Shown piece after piece: positions 21,912 through 33,092 of a stretch of DNA of 64,000 bases (the first letter of the stretch is position 1; every line of letters starts with the position of its first letter). Under the pieces are notes generated by a model. That model saw only the letters and a program-made list of their open reading frames with translations. It searched no databases and was not told the origin of the DNA. This DNA comes from Udeniomyces pyricola (Eukaryota > Basidiomycota > Tremellomycetes > Cystofilobasidiales > Mrakiaceae): the NCBI GenBank assembly GCA_039545295.1, contig BCIK01000005.1, forward strand, positions 779,142 through 843,141, written 5' to 3'. Both the position numbers and the translations under genes were made by a program.

Positions 21912-24900
21912 ATGGCGTCCAAGACCACCACTCTCACCTCCGCCACCAACAGCGTCCTCCTCGTCCTCCTGCCGCTTCTTATCGTCCTCTCAACGCTTCT
22001 CTTCCTCCTCCTATCCTTCTTGATCGTCGTTCTCGTTCTCAAACGAAAGCGGGGTATTCGGTTAGTCTCGCTTATCGTCCGGTCATCGCGCGAGCGTCAC
22101 TCGCGCCCGTCGCTTTGGAAGCTGCTGCTGCTGCCCCCCCCCCCCCTTTTGGTTCAACTGGGCGACCGCTGAACGGGCCAGTCAGAGAGCAACGCCGACG
22201 ACTGAATCCCTTCACGGCTCGTTACTCAGCCGATTAGTAATATGCCTGCACACCTTCGACGTCGTACGAGTGGGCCTGGTCAGGCCGAATGATGGCCGTT
22301 GATCCGTCCGCATGTCAGCTCGAAAGGGAGTAGGCAAGCGACTCCCGCCATCATGCTTGGGTCTACGCAGGCCTCCTGCTTTTGCTCTCGCAACCGATCA
22401 TCTTCTCAGACTTGTCGACATCACTTCATCACCTGTCCTGTATCACATCTAATGACCATGCTATGAACTCTACTTCGATCCCGTGGTCCCTCTTGCGGCC
22501 CCTATCAGTCGGTTGATCGCGCCTGGTCTTCTGACGTCGTCTTATCAGGCTTCCACCGCATCGGCGTCCGTAGTCCCAAGGTCGTATCGAGTGAATGGTC
22601 TGCTGACGTTCAATCATCTCTCATCTACATCCCCTCTTACCCTCTTTCGCAACTCAGGCTGATTGACGATGGAGGACCTGTCGATCTGAGCAACGGAGAT
22701 GGCGTACAGGGAGAGGGAGGCATCGATGGGGTCGAAGCTCGATGGCTTGAGAACCAAGAGCCTGAAGTTCGGCAAGGCTACCGACGAGCCAAAGGTATGT
22801 CTTGATTGCCCTTGCTTCTTCCATAGCGTTCGAAGTCTGCGAGCTGGCTTTGAAATTTGTCATGAGGGCTCGATGTAGGTTCTCGCAGGGCTTTCCTACT
22901 TCAACGTGAATAAGAAACTGATGGCATGATACCTTCCTCCGCTTCTTCAAACGCAATTTCCATTCATCTCATTCAGACTGGCAACTGCACTACCCTCCAT
23001 CGTCGATCCCAACCGATATCACCCTCTCCCAATTCCTTTCGATCCAAGAAAAGGGCGTCTCTGCGTGGTCGTTCGAGCCCGATTATGAGTCCAACCCATC
23101 TGTATATGTACAGTCGAGGACCGAGCTCACGTTCTTGGCCGACGGGCCGGGTATGCCGACAGAGGAAGGCGGAGGCAACAGCGTCATGTGCAACCTGCCA
23201 CTTCCCAAGCTCAACGAAGTTTACTACTGGGAGTGTAAGCTATACGAGAAACCAGAGGGTACCCAAGTTTCTGTTGGACTCGCGACCAAGCCGTTTCCTT
23301 CCTTCCGATTGCCTGGTGGGTCTTTCGGGCGTCTTCTCCCATGTTGCCACTATTGCAGTGAACATCCAATCTGATTTTTGGTCCATCTTGTTTGTTTTCT
23401 TTCCCTTATCAATGTGACTTCGTTTTAGGTTGGTCCAAGTACTCGGTCGCATACCACTCGGATGGTTTCAAGTCACACAACTATCCCTTCACTGCAAGCT
23501 CCTACGGACCGCCCTTGGCCCAAGGTGACGTTCTTGGGATTGGCTATCGACCCCGGACGGGGACCGTCTTCTTCACCCGAAACGGTCGCAAGCACGAAGA
23601 TGCCTTTGTCGGATTGAACCGGTTCAACTTGTTCCCCGCTGTTGGTGCCTCGGGACCTGCTGTCGTTCACGTCAATCTCGGCCAAGCTGGATTTGTTTTC
23701 ATCGAGGCCAATGTGAAAAAGTGGGGGCTTGCTCCGAGCGTCGGTACCCTGGCTCCCCCGCCAGCCTATGGGAGCGAGCGAGGAAGCATCCTTCTCGAGG
23801 CAGGTTTTGGAGCTAGTGGGGGAACAGGCGGAGGAACTGCGAACGGTCGAGGTCTCGGTGACAGCGTTGGGAGCAGTAGAAACAGCCCAATCCCTGATAG
23901 GCACGCGAGGGGGGATGATAGAGGGGTGGGATCCGTTGGATCATACATGTCGGGATCCTCTGTCGCTTCGTCATCGAATTCAAACGCCCACGCTGGTCGC
24001 TCAAGCAGGCACAAGCATCGCTCTAGACGCCCGCATCCACCATCAGCTTCGACGACACCGATCCGTCCATCGCCTCTTCGCGTCGGCGGTATCTCGACGC
24101 CCAATTCGCCTACTTCACCTTCCCAACCCGGTCATCACCCTCGATCTTCTCGGTCATCCAATGAGCACGCTCTTACCCCTCCTTCGGACCTCGCCAGTCC
24201 CTACGTCTCTCCGGTCGATCGCGATGCCGCGCCTCGCATCACCCATCGACCTCCCACGATCTCACCATCGTCTTCCGAGGATGACACCGACGACAGACGG
24301 CATCAAGATGAAGATGAAGGTGATGGTAGCTACCAAGATGAGAGTGATGACGAAGACGGTCACGATGACCCTGATTGTACAGGCGGAAGGACAAGCAGCA
24401 GCGCCGTCGATGACTCAACTTCAAGCCCAGTCCATCTCCTTCGTCAACTCTCCTCTTCTCCATCAGACGATCATATCTCACCTTTTAATAACCCCCCGAC
24501 TCCCAACCTTCGAGATATCTCGCTCCAATCACTTCATTCCTCGGCAGCTGCCGCCGTCCAAACCTTTGGTGGTCGAGGGCCTCCTTCTTCTTCTTCGTCT
24601 TCTTCTTCGGTACCTCTACCTACCTCGTCTGTTCCTAATTCATCCGCCTCCCCATCTCCATTCTCCACCGCTTCTCATCGACATTCCCGTGGGTCTTCCC
24701 GTCGTTCCAACCAACCTAATCATGATCACGATGACGCCAGCTCTACGAATCGGACGGCAGATAACCGCTTATCGACCGTGTCTAACTCGTCTGAGGATAC
24801 GATTCGGGCTCCGCCTAGCGCTCACCGACGGTCAAGGAACCTCTCCTCTGCGTCATCGTCTTTGCCCCCTCAGGAGCAAGAGCAGGAGCCGCGTTCGCAG

Positions 24901-25380
24901 AGGGAAGTCTCCCCTCCGCACTATTCACCACTCGATCCAGTCGTCTATGCGAATGGTGTGCCGACGGATCTTCCAGCTTGTGAGTCCAGTTCTCAAGTCT
25001 ACTTTCCTTTGCTGTTCTTGTTTTTCATGTCAAAACAACTCGTGTCTGATGTGCTTCTTGTCCGGTTTCCTGCATCCGACAACTCTTTTCACTCAACCCC
25101 TTTTCGTCTATCTGAACGGGTCTTTGGGTTGATCTTGCCTGCAGCGATGATCTCCGCTGCGTTTGAAGCGGCCGAACGGACGCCTTCTGCCTTGCTCTCT
25201 TCTTCGACCACCTCCTCCTCCCAGCAGCCTTCGGGGTTGTCAATCGAACAACAACAACGTCGTCGAGCAGGTCCGTTGGGTTGGTTGTTTAGCAACAGTA
25301 GCAGTAGCAGCAGCAGTCACAATCCTAACGAATCTGGGGCGGGAAGTGGAGGTAGCAGGGATCCGGGTTCGATCGTTTAA
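21912..25380 (+). CDS. SSH4: SSH4/EAR1-type Rsp5 ubiquitin-ligase adaptor (TM + SPRY + PPxY)
   Basis: Five exons: 21912-22060, 22658-22794, 22977-23315, 23429-24979 and 25145-25380; 803 residues. Ssh4 and Ear1 recruit the HECT ligase Rsp5 to endosomal and vacuolar membrane cargo. The order of parts fits. There is one hydrophobic segment (about residues 14-42), then a basic KRKRG. An LSQFLSIQEKGVSAWSFEP segment leads into a SPRY domain with VYYWECKLYEKPEGTQVSVGLATKPFPSFRLPG, YSVAYHSDG, GDVLGIGYRPRTGTVFFTRNG and VNLGQAGFVFIEANVKKWGLAP. A PPxY motif PPAY lies at residues 319-322 right after the SPRY, and a second, PPHY, at about 704-707. The rest is a long Ser/Thr/Asp-rich low-complexity tail, longer than in yeast. 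Intron 1 is long (597 bases) and contains a C run and no recognisable exon. Confidence 0.92.
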
Positions 25381-26374
25381 AAACCAGCAAAGGTCTATTT
25401 TCTTCTTCCTTCTTTTTCGGTTGTTGCTCGTTCTGAATGGGTTTCTCTTTTTGTGTTGTTTTTAGTGCTATTGTTGCTCATCTTCACGCCAATTCTTCCT
25501 TCCTTCGCTCTTCTCCATATATATCGTCTCAACCCACATTCGGGGCACCTCCTCCTTAACTTGTCTCTTTCCCTACTTTCTGTCCTTTTTCTTTGCGCTG
25601 CATCTCCCTTCTTCTTCTTTTTCTTCTCGTTTCAAGCCTTTCCTGTATCACCTCAGTTTCTCTCCCCCTTCTCCACGTGCTTCCATTTTTTTTTCTTCCT
25701 ACTGCCTTTGTCCGTTTTCTTTTTCTGTTTATTCTTTGTTATTCTTCCTTTTCTTTTTACGAACGTTTTGACTGATCTAAATCGTATGCAACGGTTTGTA
25801 TACAGTATACATCGTCAGACCATGTATGATCGATTCAAGCTTGCGTTTACAATGGGTCGGGCCAGTGATGGATTGATGAATCGATCAATGGATGGCCGCC
25901 GATATTGATGGCAATATGGGGTATTAAACATCTGATGGCCAGAGCAGTGATATATATCTAACACAGATCATGTATCATGATCAGGAATTGGCGCCAGCTG
26001 GTGCATGAATGGAACTAATACATACGATGAAGTTGTCATATATGTAGACTGAGGGGGATCGAGCTGGCCGGTTAGACGCACGTCGTGCACGCAGAGTGTA
26101 AACTAAGTAACAGCGGTTTGTGGGTGCGTCGAGTCGAAAACCGATTGTACATAAGGGTCAAAGAGGGACTGATGGGTTGAGGTCGGATCTTTCTGACAAA
26201 GGAAGGGAACGAGAAGAAGGGAAGAAACCCAAGGCAGAAAGAGAGAGGATTGATGAAAAGGTTGACACAGGGGATCAGAGGAGGGGGGGGGAGGGGTTAT
26301 GTATTGAGGTGACTGAAGGCCGACGGTTCTACTAGGGCCATTTATGACTGATTAGTGCGAGCAATCGTAACGGT
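25381..26374. other. intergenic: convergent 3' flanks of SSH4 and the SWIM gene
   Basis: Nearly 1 kb without a supported gene. Positions 25390-25780 are extremely T-rich on the plus strand, consistent with the SSH4 3' untranslated region. Hydrophobic open frames there are a compositional effect. Positions 25900-26050 are AT-rich, and 26170-26300 purine-rich with a short G run at about 26284-26292. Confidence 0.5.
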
Positions 26375-27866
26375 CTATCGTAGAGCTAGGCAGTGAGGCG
26401 GGCTGACGCAACCCGGTTCAGGTATGTCGGGCGTCGCTAACTCATCTATCTCTTCATTCACCATCAGAAAGTCCTTCTGACCTCCCGGCTCTTCCACTTC
26501 AGAGGCACTCTCTTCGAGCTCGTCAGTCTCTGCGTCTGCAAGATCGTCCATCTCAGGCTGAGTGAGGCTTTCTGCTGACGACTCCGGCCGTGAGTTCGGA
26601 TCGGGTTGACCCAGCGCAGGACCTCCAAAGACCGGGATATCCTCGGAGGCTCGTGACGACGTATACACCAGAGTTGTTGTTGACGATGCGACGGCAGGAT
26701 AGGATATACAAGTAGAAGCCGAGGCGGACACTGGAGCAGGAGAAATGATAGGAAATGGTACGATAGCTGGGAAAGCGGCTTCAGTTTGCTGGAGGCTGGT
26801 CTGTGTGGAAGGCTTTGCTATCGGATGATTAGGCTCTGTGTCAATCAATGGTGAAGTGTTGGTAGCGTCAACCACTGGGACCGGTGTCGACTGTATGCTG
26901 GTAGCAGGGACGATCGGTCCAGACTTGACAACCTGGAGCGTTGAAGCAAGTCAAATCATGAGCCAGTATATCGGGAGATCGCATATAATTGACACGAACA
27001 AACCAAAGACGCTGATTACTTTGGGTGATCTGTGATCCACTTCCCCATCCTCCTGCCTGGACCTCTTCTACATCTCCGCCTTTTTACCCTCCCGAATACT
27101 TTCATTCCGGAACCTAATCGCCTCGGCTTTCTTCTTGAGTTCCAGACCCTTCATGATCCTCGACACTTGATCCGTCGCTGGAGCAAGATCCACTACGGCC
27201 GATTCGTGCTGACGAGTCCACAGACCGAGGCGGGCCATCTCGAACTCTGGCGAGAGCTCGACAAGAAGATGTTTGCAGGTTTTAGCACCCATAGGATATT
27301 TGTTTTTAAAGAAAGAAAGCTGCGTCGATGTGTGGGAGTTCATAGTCAGTGCCATATAGACCGGTAGAAGCGGAAGATGTGATCATGGTATAACTCAAAA
27401 AGGCGATCCGAGCGTTCGAGTTTGGCCAATCACTCACACAGGTGCACGTCCAAGTTCCGTTTGCGAGTCGATGGACAGTATAATCTGCGGTTCTGTAGAA
27501 AGTTAGGAGCATCAGGAATTAGTATGCGAGAGGTGTTTGGCAAACAACGATGGAAAATTTTGACTCACTCGCCGGTGACGGTTCGTTTCTCATTGGGCCC
27601 TAGGGCTAAGCCCGCTGCGGAATCGACGAAAATGAGAACAGTTAGGGTGTAAACTAGCGTATCAGGAGGCAAAATATGAGATGAATTCACCAGTAACACC
27701 CTTGATTGTGTGCGGTGGCATGAGGAGTGGCTGGTTCAGGAGATGATCCAGTAGATGAGGGGGAGATGGGAAACCACAAGGTAAGAGATGATGAGAGTCG
27801 GACGTCGAAGGGGCTGGGCGGTATTTTCGGCGCGTTTAAACGCGCCTGCTCTTCACGCGAGGCCAT
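26375..27866 (-). CDS. SWIM zinc-finger protein, interrupted by an in-frame TAG or ending there
   Basis: Exons in phase: 27866-27804, 27730-27691, 27614-27569, 27492-27438, 27319-27020 and 26932-26375. A SWIM zinc finger (CxC...CxH) is visible: C66-T-C68 after YTVHRLANGTW, and C83-K-H85 followed by LLVELSPEF. SWIM modules bind DNA or protein, so a chromatin or repair role is possible. In exon 5 codon 152 is TAG (27070-27068), after GKKAEM. Beyond it the same frame stays open for 16 codons to a plausible donor (GTAATC at 27019), then joins in phase to a 185-codon exon rich in Ser, Pro and Glu that has no start of its own. Either the protein is 151 residues, or the allele carries a premature stop, a sequencing error, readthrough, or a tiny unspliced intron. 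The first exon uses a GTCCGA donor and is tentative. Confidence 0.55.
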
Positions 27867-28027
27867 GCGCAGACGTCGCGTCGCAGATCTCGATTCGTGG
27901 GATGACAATGGAATTTACCAGAGACGTCATCGCAAGCTTTATCCGTACCGAGTGACAGATTCTAAATTGAACAGTCATGCATCCACATGAAGAGTTCGAG
28001 CCTTGGGGCCGCATCGATCCGGCTGCC

Positions 28028-28706
28028 TCAAAGCTTGCCATGTTGGTCCGCTTGACCCACTGCGGCCTCTCCATGCGTCCCCGCCCATGCCAATCCGTCC
28101 TCCCCATCTACCAACACACACCACCCTCCCCCACCACGCTTTCCTTCTCTCCCTGGGCCGACCCACTTTCCTTGCCACCAAGGATCCTCTCGCAACAGTC
28201 TCAGCACGGGCTCGTCAAACGTGCCCGGCTGGAGAAAGACGCTGGCGACCCCGACTGACTTGGCTTCTTGCAGCAGATTGAGCGTCACCTTTGGAGGAGT
28301 AACAATGGAGAGAGATGTTTCTGTTGGGTCGGGTAGAGAAGCTGGGGAGGCGATAGTTGCGTAGGTTTGCGAATCGAAGTGGGGGAGATGGAGGGAAGAC
28401 TGAGTCGGATGAAGCGGAACGACTGGAAGCCGATGGGCAAGATACCACACGAATAGCTTGTACTAGAGCATTTAGAAGCAGGAAGAAGAAGAACAATCAC
28501 ATGCGTCAATAGTGTGAAGCAGCTCCTTTCTGATTTGTGACAAAGAAACAGTCTTGAGTTACGAAGCAAGGCTATGCAGTAGTGTCGAATTAAGGAGAAA
28601 TGGGTGGTCGTACCCCAAACTTGGCTGGATCAAAGCTGCCCGCTACGGCAAAGTTCCGAGAGCTGAAGAACCTCTGGACTGCTTGCTGCTCGATGGTGAG
28701 TGACAT
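28028..28706 (-). CDS. CoA-binding domain protein (YccU/CoA_binding_2 type)
   Basis: Two exons, 28706-28614 and 28462-28028, give 175 residues. The N-terminus reads MSLTIEQQAVQRFFSSRNFAVAG with FDPAKFG, the usual Rossmann-type entry of small CoA-binding proteins. After the intron come YKLFVWYLAHRLPVVPLHP and TSLSIVTPPKVTLNLLQEA, then GVASVFLQPGTFDEPVL. The P-x-NP/HP position, the SIVTPP strand and the W/F-LQPG motif are hallmarks of the family. These proteins bind CoA in bacteria and fungi, but their physiological role is poorly defined. The donor is GTACGA at 28613 and the acceptor TAG ends at 28463. The C-terminus holds a Gly-rich loop and CVLVDGEDG. The gene lies 161 bases downstream of nothing else on its strand and just upstream of the SWIM gene. 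I chose the first ATG in the conserved frame. Confidence 0.85.
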
Positions 28707-29031
28707 TGACAGATATAGGACAGAGTAAAGGTGGATCAGAGGGGGTTTCGGTCTTCGATGATGCGTATTAGCAGATGGTGGAAGTGCGCGCGCCACGTCC
28801 CATCGGATCTTAATTGGCTGTCAGGCCGTCTCGGGCGTGTCCGACTGGCTGCTAATCCCGAGTTGGGCCGTCCATGACGCATATCGACCAAGACGGACCG
28901 GTCAAAGAGTTGCAGAGATAATTATCTATCGCACAAGTATCGCATATCGCATACATATGGTCAAACCAAGCGCTGGATTCTTCATCTGATTTCCTGATAC
29001 CGCTAACGGATTGCCTCTGGTCTAGATTTAT
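28707..29031. other. intergenic: CoA-binding gene promoter and epoxide hydrolase 3' flank
   Basis: A 325-base gap between two minus-strand genes. The stretch at about 28920-28960 contains ATCGCATATCGCATA-type short repeats. No gene or RNA is recognised. Confidence 0.5.
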
Positions 29032-30958
29032 TTAGAGGCCCTCCAAGAACTTGCGCAACTCTGCGTTGTACACCTCTGCCGCAAGTCGTTCGATCTGACA
29101 CCAATGAGACGCCTCGAGAGGGACAATCTTGAGGTTGGGCACGTAGGCTTGCATCGGTCGCATGATATGCTCCATCCTATGTGATAAGTAGAAGGGCACG
29201 AGAAGAGAAATCAGGATTGTGAGCTGTCGTCTTTGGTTACGGAGGCTAGGATGCCAAAAGCCCTTCGAAGAAAGGCAACGTACGGTCCGAGAATATCCTT
29301 AGACGGAGCAAAGAAGAGAGCTGGGATGTTGATGTACTGAGTATCCCTCTTAAGGGCCAAAGCATGAGATCCCTTGCGGTTGCCAATGGCGTACAGCGCG
29401 AATGCTAGGATAGAATTACATGACATCGCCAGAAACAATTATCAGCGACCCGACCTGAGTAGTCGAAACCTGCCAAATTACTGATGAATCGAGAACGTAC
29501 TTTTCTCGAAACCGGACTGCTCAAACGCCTTGACCCAGTACGCTTCCTCGGCCCTGGAGATCAACTGCTGATTCGGGATCTAACCATTCACAAACGGAAT
29601 TTAAGTCGTCGAGTCAGGTTCTGACCGAGTAGTCGTCGGTTCAAAGACATGGCGTTGAACATGAAACTCTACGTACCTGACCCTTCCAAGCTGCGAGCAA
29701 GAACTCATGGCTCTTGAACGCCTCGTCCGGAAGGACTGCATGTCGGTCAAGAAGGATAGCATTGATGGCGCCCCGGACATCCCCATCAAGCTCCTTGACG
29801 GCGAGATGTCGGTTGTCAGAAAAGAAGGTCTGATAGCCCAGGGTGGGAATTTGCTTGGCCGATTCCGCCGGATGGACGAAGTTTGGGGACGGAGGAAAGT
29901 AGGGAACAGCAGCGTTGGCAACGGCGTGGTAGCGAGATCGGGTGGAGGGCTCAGCAACAGCCGTCCAGCAGACCTGTCACAGGTAGACATTAAGGATGGC
30001 AAGTTAAGCATGGACCACAAAGCAAATGGAAACACCAATTCGGAAGGAATAATAACAAAGGGCACGGACCATCGCTCCCCAATCGTGTCCGATGCAAGGG
30101 ACGGTGCCGACGACGTTTGCGTGCTTCAAGACACACTCCATATCATCTGCCATATCCTGTGAGTATGTGGAAAATTCTGGATCGTCAGGGGCGGTCGAAT
30201 TGCCGTAACCTCGAAGTGTAGGCACGATAAGTCGGTGGGTGTCCTGTGCGAGCGATAGAGAACGATACGTAGATCAAAAGTCAGTTCTGGATACACGAAA
30301 CAAGACGACTCGCGTTTGATCCAAGCACCTCCGTAAGTCTGCAACCATTTGGTCATCGGCCATGTTCGTGGGAAAAACCAGTCCAAGTGTGTGTTTTTCG
30401 CTTGGACCATCAAAACGCGCGGCTCACCTGAAACTCAAGAATTTGAGATGCCCAGCTAGACCAAGTCGCTGGCCATCCATGAACGAAGAGTAGGGTATCC
30501 GAGCTTGTAGGGTTGATGTCGACGTAATCTAGAGAAATGTAGAGAGTCACAACAAGACTGCGTCATCAGCAAACGTATACAATCGAGATTCATTGAGAAA
30601 ATGTTGACAGGATTGCAACCCCGAGCTGGCGCCTCGACACCGCATGGTACTCACGGATGTCCAGCTCGACGTCTTCTTGCTTGACTCGATCTCGGGCGGT
30701 ACAACGGGCTACTTTTTGCTCGTACGCCAGCGGGTCGAACTGGGCCGGGGATGGGATCTTATTGGCTGATAGGTTGGAAGAGGTAGGGGCCAACTGGAAG
30801 AGTGTCGGCCGGTCGAGGAAGTAGACCCCAACAGCTATGGCTGGTACTAGGATGACCAAGATGTTCCGGATCCAAGCGAAGCCTGAGCCGGATGTTGAGC
30901 GAGGTGAGGGAGAAGGCTTCGGGGTCATGACAGGCTTAGACATGGTTTGGTTAGACAT
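29032..30958 (-). CDS. membrane-anchored epoxide hydrolase (alpha/beta hydrolase fold)
   Basis: Seven exons: 30958-30655, 30528-30428, 30243-30070, 29973-29677, 29579-29501, 29404-29284 and 29176-29032; 406 residues. Epoxide hydrolases open epoxides through a covalent ester on an aspartate. The signature is intact: LLFVHGWP with HGWP at 118-121 (oxyanion motif), LRGYGNSTAP, the nucleophile motif CIGHDWGAM with D189, and the late catalytic histidine in EASHW (H383). An N-terminal hydrophobic segment around residues 28-47 (ILVILVPAIAVGVYFL) suggests a single membrane anchor, probably in the ER. The lid region (YFPPSPNFVHP, TLGYQTFF) is of the soluble epoxide hydrolase type. Haloalkane dehalogenases share the fold but usually lack HGWP. 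The donor at 30069 is GTCCGT. Confidence 0.88.
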
Positions 30959-31425
30959 GTTGAACGGTGTTGAGTTCAATGTCCATACGCGTGGGTCGAG
31001 AAAAAGGAGCAGAGATCAGCGGTCAGCGCGCGCGCCGGTTATATATGCCAGAATGAAATCCCGGGCGAGCCGGCGAGTTGCAAGCGGGTTGCCACGCGTT
31101 TACCGGTCACTGGTGGTCGGTCACCTTGTGGGCCATGCATCCTGTGCACGTCATCATTCGAGATGATAATACAGTATTCGTTTTACTTTAGACCATAGTT
31201 GGTAAGGACTACAACCCTGTGATATGGTAAACCAACCCATATATTGCCTCGACTTAACTCGTCCCAAACCAATTCACTCTCAATCGATCCTCAATGATCC
31301 GACGCGATCACGCATGGCTATATATATATATGCGTATATTTTACCTAAACTGGGGCCATCCAGATACATCGTTCATCGGCAACGCGGACTTGTTCATCAG
31401 CAGCCAGGTCACCCCCCCCCCCCCA
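30959..31425. other. intergenic: epoxide hydrolase promoter and 3' flank of the membrane protein
   Basis: No gene seen. It contains a short alternating GC stretch (GCGCGCGCG near 31027), a TATATATATATA run at about 31318-31331 and a C run at about 31411-31424 immediately beyond the stop codon of the minus-strand membrane protein. Confidence 0.5.
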
Positions 31426-32219
31426 TCATCCTAGAGCAGTCATCTCTTCGTCCTCCTCGTCTTCCTTGGCCTGCTGTCTTTTGACTAGTGTGCGAGCAGG
31501 ATTCATCATGAGAACAAATTAAGTGGAAGGGAAAGGAAAGGGAAGAAGGGATTTTAACAATGGCTAGAAGGCGTCGAAGGGATCGGTGTCCATGTCGATC
31601 TGAGCGACAGACCATAGATCATGAATCGAAACAACTGACATAATTCTTGAACAACCAGAAAGGTCACTGAAAAGATGTAAATTGTGAGGACGAGGACCTC
31701 GCTCCTCCCTCTACCCCACCAAAGCTCATTCTCGTCCATACTTCCTGCCTTTTGACTAGTATCATCTTGCGCCCCGCCTCCCCCTTTTCCGTCCGGAATT
31801 TTAGGCATATCGTCATATGTGGATCCTGTGCGGTCCCAATCTTCGGAGAACGGCACTCGTCCAAGGACGGAAGTCGCTATCGCCCCAAACGCGAAGACGC
31901 CGCCTAATGCGTTCATTAGATGCATCCGCACTTTATCCCGGGCGGTCAAGGCGGGATTGGTGTGAATAACGAGGGTACCGATCAAGTAGGAAGAGGTGAA
32001 AAAGGGAGAGATGAGGAGGTATGCTCGCCAGGGTTGAGGAACGATGAGAGGAAAATCCAACGCGAGAAGGCTGAAGAGGACGCCGTGGAACAAGAGGAAC
32101 GAGAGGAAGAGCAGGCCGCGAGAAGCGTTGGGATATGTTGAGCTGATCCAGATGACCCCGCGGATGAGCTGAACGGCGGGATTGCGAGGATCGCTGTGAT
32201 GATAGGGATTAGGAGCCAT
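31426..32219 (-). CDS. four-pass membrane protein of unknown function
   Basis: Two exons, 32219-31640 and 31484-31426, give 212 residues. I do not recognise the family. Four hydrophobic segments stand out: about residues 35-57 (GLLFLSFLLFHGVLFSLLALDF), 66-87 (YLLISPFFTSSYLIGTLVIH), 99-119 (HLMNALGGVFAFGAIATSVLG) and 172-192 (EVLVLTIYIFSVTFLVVQEL). Between the third and fourth lies a polar loop rich in Asp, Gly and Ser. The short last exon, reached through a GTCAGT donor at 31639 and a TAG acceptor, gives a basic-acidic tail (KRQQAKEDEEDEE) typical of a cytosolic end. A reading that ignores this intron would end instead in a Ser/Pro-rich tail at 31554. The spliced version is better supported by the donor and phase. 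Likely an ER or vacuolar membrane protein, by inference only. Confidence 0.65.
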
Positions 32220-33092
32220 TGATTTGGTGAGGTGCGTATAATCGTGATGAGGTTGACGAAGGTATAAACGGGGACGTGCGATACGATATATGTATTAGCG
32301 TTGGACAGTTCGGATACTGAGATGACATGATGATCTTGGAAGTTGGAACAGTTATACAACGTCATACATCATTCTCGCCAAGACCGCGGCACGCCGTCGG
32401 CCGGCCGTTGCAGATCAAATAATCGATGAAATAGGATGCAGGTCGGCCGAGCTTTCGGCTGGCTAACCTTAATTATCAGCAGAGGTCTGTCCAACACGTC
32501 AGGAAACCAAGAGAACACATCCATGTCGGATATATCTGAGTATCTACGCGTACGAACATCATGCATCATGTATAGCGTATATCCCGGATAGAAAGGCAAT
32601 GCCAGCTTTGGAGTAGTTTGAATTACTTTCCTTCTGCAGCGGAGAGATCCTTTCACGGAGATTGCTCATACTAGAGATAGTAGAGCCAGATAGTACCGAC
32701 CAGAAAACAAGGATAGTGACGCAGAAGAATCCATGTGAATCGGTCCGCAACTCGAAAAAAAAAAATCAAAGAAAAAAAAAGCGACGACCGAACCAGTTGA
32801 TGGTTGTAACGGACCGCCTGGGAAGGGGGAGGGAACACTGACAAGCTAAGCTTAAACACCCACAAACACACACTAGACAGGGTACAAAGAGAGGAGATAG
32901 ATAGATTGAAAAGAAAAAGGGGAAGACATGATGTTGATGCAGAGGGAAAAGGAAAAGGGACATTCGTTGAGAACGTCAAGACGTGCTAGTGATGAGGTGC
33001 GGGAATGCGGGGAGACATGTGAACAAAAAAAAAAAAAAAGAAAGCAAAAGGAGCACGTGGAAAGCGAAACGATGCAGAACGACTACCCAGGC
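32220..33092. other. intergenic: membrane-protein promoter and MET6 3' flank
   Basis: 873 bases without a supported gene. Around 32270-32350 and 32510-32600 the sequence is AT-rich with ATATATG-type steps. Two A runs lie at 32755-32764 and 32771-32779, and another at 33026-33039. The minus-strand frame at 32671-32979 is hydrophobic because of T-rich composition and is not credible. Confidence 0.5.

Noticed and set aside
23729..25132. 467-codon frame overlapping SSH4 in another phase
   Set aside because: Offset by one base from the SPRY/PPxY frame, which has clear homology. The alternative is a compositional by-product of Ser/His-rich coding DNA.
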